From assembly GCF_016125575.1 (NCBI RefSeq), contig NZ_WGLM01000001.1:62001-126000 (forward strand): DNA of 64,000 nucleotides. Reading direction: 5' to 3'. Made by a program: the position numbers and the translations under genes. The notes beneath the pieces were generated by a model. That model had not been told where the DNA came from, did not search any database, and saw nothing but the letters and a program-made list of their open reading frames with translations. Source of the DNA: Limimaricola sp. GTDB taxonomy: Bacteria > Pseudomonadota > Alphaproteobacteria > Rhodobacterales > Rhodobacteraceae. This document shows positions 42,255 through 50,631 of the stretch, piece by piece. The stretch's first letter is position 1. Each line of letters begins with the position of its first letter.

Positions 42255-42322
42255 GTATACAGAATGTGCAGATATGCTGCATTGACCGGCATAATATCTG
42301 GGATTGACAGAAAATTGTATAC
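42255..42322. promoter_or_regulatory. Pair of GTATAC palindromes in the permease-GntR intergenic gap
   Basis: TTGGTATACAG (42253-42263) and TTGTATACAG (42315-42324) share GTATACAG and are 62 bp apart, about six helical turns. Palindromes of the TTGTATACAA type are typical GntR (FCD/VanR group) operators. TTGACA at 42304-42309 lies just before the second one, so binding could block a promoter toward the GntR gene. Confidence 0.6.
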
Positions 42323-42382
42323 AGGACAACCTGCCCGCCACTTGCGCCGGAGAGGAGCCGCGCGGGTGGTGGGAGGTCGGCG

Positions 42383-43117
42383 ATGGAACCAAGGGGGCGG
42401 TCGTCCCAGTTCGAGAAGGCGTTGCTGGAACTGCGCGCCCTGATCCTTGCTGGCACCTTCGAGATCAACATGCGCTTGCCGGAAACCGCGCTGGCCGAAC
42501 GCCTTGCCTTGTCACGCACGCCGTTGCGGCAGGCGATGGACCGGCTGGTCGAAGAAGGGCTGCTGGAAAAGATCCCCACCGGTGGCTGCCGCGTCGCCCG
42601 GTTGAGCGAGCGCGACATCATTGATGCCATCGAGGTACGCGGCGTGATCGAGGGCACCGCGGCGCGGCTGGCCGCCGAGCGTGGTGCCGACCCGCGGCAG
42701 ATGGCCTTGGCGGAAACCACGCTGGACGCGATCGACGTCGCGCTGGCCCGGCCCGGCGGTATCGATTTTGCGGCCTATGTCCATCACAATGCCGCCTTTC
42801 ACCAAATCCTTGCGCGGCTTGCCGGCAGTGCCGTGATCGAGCGTGAGGTCGACCGGGTGACGCGGCTGCCGCTGGCCTCTCCCTCGGCCTTCCTGCATGG
42901 GCAGGAATTGATCCCCGATTTCCAGCAATCGCTGACCCGTGCGCAACGTCAGCATCGCGAGATCCTGTCAGCCATCTCTGCGCGCGAAGGTGCCCGCGCG
43001 GAGGCGCTTGCGCGCGAACATGCCCGGCTTGCGCGCGAGAACCTTGCCCACGTCCTGCGGGGCGGTCCGCGCCTTGCCGAACGCGTTCCGGGCCTTGCGC
43101 TTGTCACCCCGTCCTGA
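42383..43117 (+). CDS. GntR-family (FCD) transcriptional regulator
   Basis: 244-aa regulator. Winged helix in residues 10-75 (LPETALAERLALSRTPLRQA, MDRLVEEGLLEKIPTGGCRV); C-terminal FCD helical domain with Asp/His metal-site motifs (IEGTAARLAAERG, HHNAAFHQILARLAG, HREILSAISARE). It lies 30 nt before the O-demethylase gene and downstream of two GTATAC palindromes, so it probably autoregulates and represses the O-demethylase, TRAP and permease genes until an aromatic ligand binds. Confidence 0.9.
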   Translation: MEPRGRSSQFEKALLELRALILAGTFEINMRLPETALAERLALSRTPLRQAMDRLVEEGLLEKIPTGGCRVARLSERDIIDAIEVRGVIEGTAARLAAERGADPRQMALAETTLDAIDVALARPGGIDFAAYVHHNAAFHQILARLAGSAVIEREVDRVTRLPLASPSAFLHGQELIPDFQQSLTRAQRQHREILSAISAREGARAEALAREHARLARENLAHVLRGGPRLAERVPGLALVTPS

Positions 43118-43147
43118 TCCCACAACGACCCTCAACAGGAGAAAGAA

Positions 43148-44554
43148 ATGCCCAGTCTGTCCGACAAGATGGCCACCTTCGCCAACCCGGTAGAGATGCT
43201 ACGCAACTCGCAAATCGGAATGTATGTCTATCCCGTCGTCGCGCCCGAATACACGAACTGGCGGGACGAACAGCGCGCCTGGCGCGACACTGCGGTGCTG
43301 TTCGACCAGTCGCACCACATGGACGAGTTGATCGTCGAGGGCCCCGATGCCGAGGCGTTCCTTTCGCATGTCGGGATCAACAGTTTTGCCAATTTCGATC
43401 TCAACCGCGCCAAGCATTTCGTGCCGGTCACGCCAGCGGGCCACGTCATCGGCGACATGATCATTTTCCGCGAACGGACCGACAAGTTCGTGCTTGTGGG
43501 CCGCGCGCCGACTGCCAACTGGGTGAAGTTCCAGGCCGCCGTGGGGACATGGAAAGTGCGGCTGCACCACGACCCACGCTCGGATTCGCGGCCTGATGGC
43601 AAGGCGATCTACCGCACCCATTATCGCTTCCAGATCCAGGGGCCCGACGCCGACAAGATCTTTACCGCGATCAATGGCGGTCCGGTGCCGGATATCAAGT
43701 TCTTCCATGTCGACTGGATCAATGTCGGCTCGCGCAAGGTGCAGGCGCTGCGTCACGGCATGGCCGGCGCGCCGGGGCTGGAAATCTGGGGGCCCTATGC
43801 CGACAAGGATTACATCCAGTCCACCATCCTGCAGGCCGCACGCGATATCGGCGTCGATCTGCGGCAGGTCGGCAGCCGCGCCTATTCCACCAACACGCTG
43901 GAGTCGGGCTGGATTCCCTCGCCGCTGCCGGGGATCTACACTGGCGAAGGCATGCTGCAGGACTACCGCGACTGGCTGGGGGCCGATGCCTACGAGGCGA
44001 TGGGCGCGATCGGTGGCAGCATGGTCAGCGACAATATCGAGGACTACTACGTCAACCCGTTCGAGTTGGGCTATGATTTCTACGTTGGTTGGAAGAAGCC
44101 CGATTTCATCGGCAAGGCCGCGCTGGAGAAGCTGCGCGGCGCGAACAACCGCAAGAAGGTGACGTTCGAGTGGAATGCCGATGACGTGGTCAACGTGATC
44201 GCCTCGGGTTTCCGCCCCGGCGAGGTTCCTTACAAGTGGATCGACTTCCCGCAGCCCAACTACGCCTCGTCCAGCGCCGATCTGATCCTGCGCGACGGCA
44301 AACAGGTGGGGATGTCGATGTTCAACGGTTATTCGTTCAACGAACGCTGCATGCTGTCGTTGGGTGTCGTCTCGTCCGACGTCAAGGAGGGCGACGTGCT
44401 GACGCTGGTCTGGGGCGAGCCGACGCCGACGCGCAAGACCTCGACCGAGGCGCATCGGCAGGCCGAGATCCGGGTGCGCGTATCGCCTACGCCTTATGCC
44501 CGAGAAGCGCGCGAAAACTATGCCGAAAGCTGGCGTACGAAGTCGAAGGTATAG
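43148..44554 (+). CDS. ligM: LigM/DesA-like THF-dependent aromatic O-demethylase
   Basis: 468-aa GcvT-fold aminomethyltransferase homologue, the length of Sphingobium LigM (471). Close family blocks are MLRNSQIGMYVYPVVAPEY, LFDQSHHMDEL, RHGMAGAPGLEIWGPY and NTLESGWIPSPLP. LigM and DesA move the methyl of vanillate, 3-O-methylgallate or syringate to tetrahydrofolate, giving protocatechuate or gallate. That fits the gal and pca genes next door. A glycine-cleavage or DmdA-like role is less likely. Ribosome-binding site GGAGAAAG before ATG. Confidence 0.82.
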   Translation: MPSLSDKMATFANPVEMLRNSQIGMYVYPVVAPEYTNWRDEQRAWRDTAVLFDQSHHMDELIVEGPDAEAFLSHVGINSFANFDLNRAKHFVPVTPAGHVIGDMIIFRERTDKFVLVGRAPTANWVKFQAAVGTWKVRLHHDPRSDSRPDGKAIYRTHYRFQIQGPDADKIFTAINGGPVPDIKFFHVDWINVGSRKVQALRHGMAGAPGLEIWGPYADKDYIQSTILQAARDIGVDLRQVGSRAYSTNTLESGWIPSPLPGIYTGEGMLQDYRDWLGADAYEAMGAIGGSMVSDNIEDYYVNPFELGYDFYVGWKKPDFIGKAALEKLRGANNRKKVTFEWNADDVVNVIASGFRPGEVPYKWIDFPQPNYASSSADLILRDGKQVGMSMFNGYSFNERCMLSLGVVSSDVKEGDVLTLVWGEPTPTRKTSTEAHRQAEIRVRVSPTPYAREARENYAESWRTKSKV

Positions 44555-44592
44555 CTCGTGCTTATGCCCAAGACGAAATAAATGATTAGGGT

Positions 44593-44651
44593 GCGGGACG
44601 GTGGCTGGCTATCGTCCCGCAAGATTGGCCCCGCTTCGGGAGGGCGGGGCC
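44593..44651. repeat. Two hairpins between the O-demethylase and TRAP genes
   Basis: Hairpin 1: GCGGGACG (44593-44600) with CGTCCCGC (44613-44620). Hairpin 2: GGCCCCGC (44627-44634) with GCGGGGCC (44644-44651). Both have 8-bp stems and no T-run. They may set relative levels of the O-demethylase and the abundant TRAP binding protein, as intercistronic hairpins often do. Confidence 0.65.
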
Positions 44652-44670
44652 TGCCACAGGGAGGATTGTC

Positions 44671-45648
44671 ATGACGATGCGTTTCACATTTGCCGCAGCG
44701 GCGCTTGTCGCCGCGCTTGGCACCGCGGGTGCCGCGGAGGAGTTGAAGTTCGCCAACTTCACGCCGCCCTTTCACACGATTAACGCCTCTGTGATCGAGG
44801 TGTTGGGCGACAAGGTTTCTGCCGAGACCGATGGCGGGCTGACGGTACGCGGCTATCACGGCGGTGAGCTGGGCGCGGGCCCGGTCGAGCAATACGTCCG
44901 CGTCGTGCAGGGGGTGGCCGATATCGCCTGGGGCCTGCCGGGCTATACCTCGTCGCAATTCGGCAAGACGATGATCGCCGAGCTGCCCGGTGCGATCCCG
45001 GTCGACAAGCCGGGATACGAGGCGCTCTGGGCTGCCTTCGACGAGATCAAGGGCGAGTTCCCGGCGACCAAGGTGCTGGCGCTGTGGACCTCGGAACCCA
45101 ACATCATGATCATGCGCAACAAGGTGATCCGCACCCCCGATGACCTGAAGGGTCTGAAGATCCGCGTCGCGGGCGCGACTGCCGCGCAGGTGGCGGTGGC
45201 GCTGGGTGCGACCCCGGTGCAGATGCCCATCAACGAGGTCTACAACGCGATGCAGACCGGCCTGATCGACGGCGTCTTTACCGGGGCCTCGACGCTGTCG
45301 GACTTCAAGCTGTCAGAGGTGGCCAGCTCTTACACGCTGGGCGCGCCGTTGGGCCGGCTGACCTTCTACACCGTGATGAACGAGGCCAAGTACGAAAGCC
45401 TGTCACCGGCTTTCCGCAAGGCCATCGACGACGCGAGCGGCATGGCCCTGTCCAAGAGCGCCGAGGATGCGTGGCTCAAGACCGCGAACGCGGCGATGGA
45501 TGCAGCGCGGGCCGATGCCAAGAACACCGTGGTCGACCTGACACCTGAAGAGGTCGATGCCTTCTCCAAGGCCGTGGCCGGCGTCGTGGACGACTACGTC
45601 AAAAGCGTGAACGGCGAGGCCACCATCGCCGCGATGCGGGGCAACTAG
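44671..45648 (+). CDS. dctP: TRAP transporter solute-binding protein (DctP type)
   Basis: 325-aa periplasmic binding protein with signal peptide (FAAAALVAALGTAGAAEELK). DctP-fold blocks are LKGLKIRVAGATAAQVAVAL with the ligand-binding Arg, and VYNAMQTGLIDGVFTGASTL. Organic acids bind that Arg. First gene of dctPQM. The adjacent O-demethylase suggests an aromatic carboxylate ligand, as inference. ATG at 44671 follows GGGAGG. Confidence 0.9.
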   Translation: MTMRFTFAAAALVAALGTAGAAEELKFANFTPPFHTINASVIEVLGDKVSAETDGGLTVRGYHGGELGAGPVEQYVRVVQGVADIAWGLPGYTSSQFGKTMIAELPGAIPVDKPGYEALWAAFDEIKGEFPATKVLALWTSEPNIMIMRNKVIRTPDDLKGLKIRVAGATAAQVAVALGATPVQMPINEVYNAMQTGLIDGVFTGASTLSDFKLSEVASSYTLGAPLGRLTFYTVMNEAKYESLSPAFRKAIDDASGMALSKSAEDAWLKTANAAMDAARADAKNTVVDLTPEEVDAFSKAVAGVVDDYVKSVNGEATIAAMRGN

Positions 45649-45651
45649 GCC

Positions 45652-46158
45652 TTGCTTCACCACGTTCGGACATGGGCGGACAGGCTGATTAGCCTGTCCG
45701 CCACGTTCGGGGCCTTGGGCCTTCTGGTTGAGGTGGGGACGATCCTTTACGACGTCACGGGACGGGCGCTGGGCCATCCCCTCTACGGCTCGCAGGACGT
45801 GGTGACGATGACGATGGTGATCCTCGTCTTCGGCGGTATGGCGATCTGTGACAGGCGCGGTGGCCATATTGCCGTCGACCTTCTGGAACGGCATTTCCCC
45901 GCATGGTGGAACCGTATGGTCGATATCGCGGCGGCGTTGCTGGGCATGGTCATCTTCGTCGCCATTGCATGGGCCGTGAACGAAAGCGCGAAACTGTCGG
46001 TCATGCTTAATCTGTCGACCAACCTGCTGCTGCTGCCCAAGGCGTGGTTCCAGTACCTGCTTTCGACACTGGCGCTGGTGACGGCGGCGGGCATGGCGCT
46101 GCGTGCGGTGGAACTGGCCCTGACGGGCCGCGACATCCGGAAAGAAACCGAAATATGA
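45652..46158 (+). CDS. dctQ: TRAP transporter small permease (DctQ)
   Basis: 168-aa membrane protein with four hydrophobic helices and the DctQ block GSQDVVTMTMVILVFGGMAI, DRRGGHIAVDLLERHFPAWW. It pairs with DctM. TTG start at 45652, three nt after dctP; the stop overlaps dctM by 4 nt. Confidence 0.88.
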   Translation: MLHHVRTWADRLISLSATFGALGLLVEVGTILYDVTGRALGHPLYGSQDVVTMTMVILVFGGMAICDRRGGHIAVDLLERHFPAWWNRMVDIAAALLGMVIFVAIAWAVNESAKLSVMLNLSTNLLLLPKAWFQYLLSTLALVTAAGMALRAVELALTGRDIRKETEI

Positions 46159-47459
46159 CCGCATCGACGGTGGGGTTCGTTGGAATCCTCGCGCTTTTCG
46201 TGCTGCTTTTGCTGCGCATCCCGGTGGCGTTCGCCATGTTCCTTGTGGGGTTCATCGGGTATTCGGTTCTTGACAGTCCCAATGCCGCCTTCAGCCAGCT
46301 GGCCTCGCAGACCTTCACGCTGGCCTCCTCGCCCGAACTGGTCGTCGTCCCGCTTTTCATCCTGATGGGCAACGTCGCCTCGATCACGGGGATGAGCCGT
46401 CGACTTTACGATGCAGCCTACGCGGTGATCGGTCAGTTCCGCGGCGGGCTGGCCTCGGCCACGGTGATCGGCTGCGGCGGGTTCGCGGCGCTCTCCGGCT
46501 CGTCCGTGGCCTCGGCGTTGACGATGGGCAAGGTCGCCCTGGCCGAGATGGACCGCTTCGATTACGACCACCGCCTCTCGACGGGGGTCGTCGCCGCAGG
46601 TGGCACGCTGGGCATCCTGATCCCGCCCTCGACCGGATTTGTGATCTACGCAATCCTGACCCAGCAATCCATCGGGCGGCTGTTTCTTGCGGGCGTTCTG
46701 CCGGGCCTGCTGATGCTGATGTTATTTGTCGGCGCCGTGATCGTGATCTGTACGCTGCGCCCCGGCTTCGGCCCGGCGGGGCCGGCGACGACGCTGCGCC
46801 AGAAGCTGGGCGCGATCACCGGCGCACTGCCGATCATCGGGGTGATCCTGGTTACGATCGGCGGCATCTACGGCGGCATCTTCTCGCCCGTCGAGGCCTC
46901 GGCCGTCGGCGCGGGGCTGATCGTGCTGATCGGGGCGCTGACACGTGCGCTAAGCCTGCGCCAGTTCTGGGCGGCGACGAAGGATTCGATCACCACCACC
47001 GCCACCGTGATGCTGATCCTGATGGCGGCCTACCTGCTGAACCCCTTCCTGGCGCTCAGCCATATCCCCGACGCGGTGGGCAATATCCTGATCGGCCTGA
47101 ACTTGGGCGTGACCGGCACGCTGATACTGATCCTTGCGATCTATCTGGTGCTGGGCTGCTTTCTGGAAGGTTTCGCTATGCTGGTGCTGACGCTGCCGAT
47201 CTTCTTCCCGATCATCACCAACCTTGGCGTCGACCCGATCTGGTTCGGCGTGCTGGTGGTGATCGCGCTGGAGATGGGGCTGATCTCGCCGCCGGTGGGC
47301 ATCAACGTCTTCATCGTAAAGTCTGTGGCGCCGAAAGTGCCGCTTGCCGACATCTTCGTCGGCGTCATCCCGTTCTGGCTGATGATGATCCTGACCGTCG
47401 GGATCCTGATCGCCTTTCCGCAGATCTCGCTTTTCCTGCCGAACTCCATGTTCAACTAG
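46155..47459 (+). CDS. dctM: TRAP transporter large permease (DctM)
   Basis: 434-aa polytopic membrane protein, the ion-coupled channel subunit. Typical DctM blocks are ALSGSSVASALTMGKVALAE, GGTLGILIPPSTGFVIYAIL and GLISPPVGINVFIVKSV. Length is standard. With DctP and DctQ it forms a complete Na+- or H+-driven importer. It ends the O-demethylase/TRAP unit. Confidence 0.93.
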   Translation: MTASTVGFVGILALFVLLLLRIPVAFAMFLVGFIGYSVLDSPNAAFSQLASQTFTLASSPELVVVPLFILMGNVASITGMSRRLYDAAYAVIGQFRGGLASATVIGCGGFAALSGSSVASALTMGKVALAEMDRFDYDHRLSTGVVAAGGTLGILIPPSTGFVIYAILTQQSIGRLFLAGVLPGLLMLMLFVGAVIVICTLRPGFGPAGPATTLRQKLGAITGALPIIGVILVTIGGIYGGIFSPVEASAVGAGLIVLIGALTRALSLRQFWAATKDSITTTATVMLILMAAYLLNPFLALSHIPDAVGNILIGLNLGVTGTLILILAIYLVLGCFLEGFAMLVLTLPIFFPIITNLGVDPIWFGVLVVIALEMGLISPPVGINVFIVKSVAPKVPLADIFVGVIPFWLMMILTVGILIAFPQISLFLPNSMFN

Positions 47460-47559
47460 GGCGTTGAGGGGCCTTTGCGAAAGCCGCGCACGGCCCTCAC
47501 TTTTCGGTCTGTCAGGGCTTGAACCGCCCAGACCTTCCAAGTATCAACCGCGTCGCTGC

Positions 47560-47634
47560 TGGGGCGTGGCCAAGTGGTAAGGCATCGGTTTTTGGTACCG
47601 TGTACCGTAGGTTCGAATCCTACCGCCCCAGCCA
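47560..47634 (+). tRNA. tRNA-Gln (TTG)
   Basis: Acceptor TGGGGCG/CGCCCCA, D arm GCCAAGTGGTAAGGC, anticodon region CGGTTTTTGGTACCG (anticodon TTG), T arm GTAGGTTCGAATCCTAC, discriminator G and encoded CCA at 47632-47634. The pattern is the bacterial Gln type. Confidence 0.95.
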
Positions 47635-47825
47635 GCAAGATCGTGTGAGACGTCATCGCCGATCTGCCCACTCCTGCCATACACCGGTGTCGGCCTGATC
47701 ATAATGGATCGTCAGGCGTCCAGAATGGACAAATGAGGATTTGCCGTCTTCTTGCGGCGGCCCTATCGCCAGTTGAAAGTCGGCCCGGGGAGGCGCTCGA
47801 CAGCAGGCATGACAGGGGGGGTCTG

Positions 47826-48692
47826 ATGCGGATCGGTTTCGCTGGTCTGGGACGGATGGGTGCGCCCATGGCGGGCAACCTTGCCCGTGCGGGCCACGAT
47901 CTGACCTTGTGGAATCGCTCGGCCAGCAAGGCCGTTGCTTTGGCCGATGCGCTTGGATGCGCGGTTGCTGACAGTCCTCGTGCGCTTTCTGACGCGGCTG
48001 ACGTCGTCATCACCATGCTGGCCGATGACCCGTCCTCCAAGGCCGTCCATGGCGGTCCGGATGGCCTGTTTGCCGGCACGGCGCGGATCTATATCGAGAT
48101 GGGCACGATGAGCCCCGATCATATCGGCTGGCTGGCCGACGAGGCCCCGGCGGATGCAACAGTCATAGACGCACCGGTTTCCGGCGCGACGCAGGCCGCG
48201 GCCGATGCGCAACTGCTAATCATGGCGGGCTGCACGGCGGACGAGGCGGCGCCGCTTGCGCCGGTCTTCGATGCGCTGGGCAAGCGGACGATTTGCCTTG
48301 GCGCGCGCGGTTCCGGGGCGGTGATGAAGCTGGCTGTCAATTCCCTGATCCACGGCCTGAACCAGACCCTGGCCGAGGCGATGGCCCTTGTCGGGGCGGC
48401 GGGGATCGACAGCGCCGATGCCTTCGACGTGATCGAGGCCAGCGCCGCCGCCGCGCCGATGCTGCACTACCGCCGCCCGCTCTACCTTGACGAAGCGCGG
48501 CATGACGTGACCTTTACAGTGGCGCTGGCCCGCAAGGACATGGAGATCACCGCCGCGCTCGCCCGCAGCCTTGGCACCGCCATGCCGCAGGGCCTTGTGA
48601 CGCTGGAAAAACTGAAACAGGCCGAGGCGGCGGGATATGCCGCGCGCGACATGGCCTCGATCGTGCAGTTCATGCGAAAGGACAGATCATGA
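47826..48692 (+). CDS. 3-hydroxyisobutyrate dehydrogenase-like oxidoreductase
   Basis: 288-aa NAD(P)-dependent beta-hydroxyacid dehydrogenase. GLGRMGAPMAGNLARAGHDL is the family signature, DAPVSGATQAAADAQL the substrate-binding loop, and Lys in GAVMKLAVNSLIHG the catalytic residue. Could act on 3-hydroxyisobutyrate, tartronate semialdehyde or a related acid. ATG at 47826 after a G-rich ribosome-binding site. The stop overlaps the ThuA gene by 4 nt. Confidence 0.88.
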   Translation: MRIGFAGLGRMGAPMAGNLARAGHDLTLWNRSASKAVALADALGCAVADSPRALSDAADVVITMLADDPSSKAVHGGPDGLFAGTARIYIEMGTMSPDHIGWLADEAPADATVIDAPVSGATQAAADAQLLIMAGCTADEAAPLAPVFDALGKRTICLGARGSGAVMKLAVNSLIHGLNQTLAEAMALVGAAGIDSADAFDVIEASAAAAPMLHYRRPLYLDEARHDVTFTVALARKDMEITAALARSLGTAMPQGLVTLEKLKQAEAAGYAARDMASIVQFMRKDRS

Positions 48693-49405
48693 AAGCAGCC
48701 CTGTTCGTCGGCGGCTGGGAAGGCCACGCCCCCACCGCCTTTGCCGACTGGTATCGCGACCTGCTGGAGGCGAACGGCTTTACGGTCGACGTGCATCACA
48801 CACTGGAACCGCTGGAGCGGCCCGAGGACCTTGCCGATCTGGACCTGATCACGCCGATCTGGTCCTCGGCCCGTTCGGGCCACCGTGAGGAATTCGGTAA
48901 CATGACGAAGCGGCAGGAAGACGGGCTGCTGAAACTGGTGGGTGAGGGGTGCGGCATTGCCGGCTGGCACGGCCACATGGGCGACGCGTTCCGCGACCGG
49001 CCGACCTATCACTTCCTGATCGGTGGCCAGTTCGTGGCGCACCCGCCCGGCTGGCCCGACAACCTGCAGCCGCGCGAAGACTACATCGACTACGATGTCA
49101 CGATCTGCCGCCCCGACGACCCGATCGTGCAGGGCATCCGCAGCTTTCGCCTGACGTCCGAGCAATATTACATGCTAGTCGATCCCTCCAACGAGGTGCT
49201 GGCGACCACGACGTTCTCGGGCGATCACCTGTGGTGGATCGAGGGCAGCGTGATCCCCGTGGTCTGGAAGCGGCGCTGGGACAAGGGCCGGGTGTTCTAT
49301 TGCTCGATCGGGCACGAGTTGGACGATCTGAAGGTGCCGCAGGTGACCGAGATCATCCGCCGCGGCGCGCTCTGGGCCGCGCAAGGCAAACGGGCGGCAG
49401 GCTAA
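48689..49405 (+). CDS. ThuA-domain protein
   Basis: 238-aa protein of the ThuA (trehalose utilisation) fold, related to class I glutamine amidotransferases. N-terminal ALFVGGWEGHAPTAFADWY, then GIAGWHGHMGDAFRDRPTYH and VVWKRRWDKGRVFYCSIGHE. ThuA-type proteins are found with sugar or keto-acid dehydrogenases; the reaction here is unknown. It overlaps the preceding dehydrogenase gene by 4 nt and is probably cotranscribed. Confidence 0.85.
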   Translation: MKAALFVGGWEGHAPTAFADWYRDLLEANGFTVDVHHTLEPLERPEDLADLDLITPIWSSARSGHREEFGNMTKRQEDGLLKLVGEGCGIAGWHGHMGDAFRDRPTYHFLIGGQFVAHPPGWPDNLQPREDYIDYDVTICRPDDPIVQGIRSFRLTSEQYYMLVDPSNEVLATTTFSGDHLWWIEGSVIPVVWKRRWDKGRVFYCSIGHELDDLKVPQVTEIIRRGALWAAQGKRAAG

Positions 49406-49412
49406 GAGGCCC

Positions 49413-50177
49413 TCAGCCGGCCTCGGCCATGTCGAGAAAGGCGCGCACCGCGGCCTCGAACTCGCGCGGCTTCTCGGCATGCAGCCAGTGGCCCGCGCCG
49501 GGGATCTTGGCGAAGCGCGCCCTGGGGAACAATGCGCGGATCCTGTCGCGGGATTCGGCGCGCACATAGTCCGAGGCGGCCCCGGTCAGGAACAGCGTGG
49601 GCCCTGTGAATTGTCCCGCGACATCGGGAAAATCAAGAATCGGCCCCATGTTCGCTTCGAGCGCGTCGAGGTTCAGCCGCCACCGCCGTTCCTTCATGTC
49701 GAGGCTTTGCAGAAAGAAGGCGGCCAACCCCGGCTCCAGCGGGCCAAGCTGCGCCTCCGCTGTCGCACGGTCGGGCACATGGGCAAGGTCCACCTGCCGC
49801 ATCGCGGCGATCTTGTCAGCCTGGGTATGGCTATAGGCCACCGGCGCGATGTCGGCGACGATCAGGCGCGAGACCGCCTCGGGCTGGGTGAGGGCCAGCA
49901 CCATCGCCGCCTTGCCGCCCATCGAATGGCCCAGCACGTCGGCCCGGCCGCCATGCGCGGCAATCACCTCGGCCAGATCGGCGGCCATGTCGGGATAGGT
50001 ATGGCTGTCTGACCAGGGGCTGGCGCCGTGGTTGCGCATGTCCACCGCGATGACCTGCCGGCTGTCGGACAGGCGCTTGGCGATGACGCCCCAGTTGCGG
50101 CCCGAGCCGAAAAGGCCGTGCGCGATCAAGAGGGGCGGGCGGTCGGTCGGGGTGCCGTGAAGGATGGTCTGCAACAT
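49413..50177 (-). CDS. Alpha/beta hydrolase (YbfF-like esterase)
   Basis: 254-aa serine esterase: HGLFGSGRNWGVIAKRL, DMRNHGASPWS, nucleophile GHSMGGKAAMV, acid in FLTGAASDYV and His in GAGHWLHAEKP. This pattern is that of YbfF-type acyl esterases. The ATG at 50177 gives the standard start. Alone on the minus strand between two plus-strand genes. Confidence 0.85.
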   Translation of the reverse strand: MLQTILHGTPTDRPPLLIAHGLFGSGRNWGVIAKRLSDSRQVIAVDMRNHGASPWSDSHTYPDMAADLAEVIAAHGGRADVLGHSMGGKAAMVLALTQPEAVSRLIVADIAPVAYSHTQADKIAAMRQVDLAHVPDRATAEAQLGPLEPGLAAFFLQSLDMKERRWRLNLDALEANMGPILDFPDVAGQFTGPTLFLTGAASDYVRAESRDRIRALFPRARFAKIPGAGHWLHAEKPREFEAAVRAFLDMAEAG

Positions 50178-50255
50178 GGCCGCCAACTTAACGTTCCTAG
50201 CGCCGGGTTCCAGCACCATTGATCGGGCAGGGGCGGCCCGGTTAGGTTCATCGCC

Positions 50256-50627
50256 ATGGACGCACCGGAACTGCAAAGCCTGATCGACGAGATCCGCCGC
50301 CTGATCGCCAAGAAGCTGGGCGTTCGCGGCCGCAGCTTGGCTCAGCAGTTGCGGCGGGCCGGACGGCGGTTGCCGCGCAACCTGCGGCGCGGCGGCGAAT
50401 ACCTGGTGCAGGCCAAGGTGCTGGTGAACAATCCGCGGTTGGCACGGCAGCTTGACCATGCCCGTGCCCAGCGGGCCGCACGCGACCTGATTGCGCACCT
50501 GCGGCAGATCGACCCGAAGGCGCGCCGCGCCGCGCGCCTTTACGGCATCGCGACGGGCGTTGTGTTCAACCTGATGCTACTGGGCGCGGGTGTGCTGGCG
50601 CTGCTTTACTGGCGCCAGCTGATCTGA
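50256..50627 (+). CDS. Small basic membrane-anchored protein
   Basis: 123-aa protein, Arg/Leu-rich with a helical N-terminal 90 residues and one C-terminal membrane helix (GVVFNLMLLGAGVLALLYW). No family recognised. The stop is tail-to-tail with glyA (4 nt gap). Its base composition and frame-wide codon bias match the neighbours, so it is a probable real gene. Confidence 0.6.
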   Translation: MDAPELQSLIDEIRRLIAKKLGVRGRSLAQQLRRAGRRLPRNLRRGGEYLVQAKVLVNNPRLARQLDHARAQRAARDLIAHLRQIDPKARRAARLYGIATGVVFNLMLLGAGVLALLYWRQLI

Positions 50628-50631
50628 CGCC

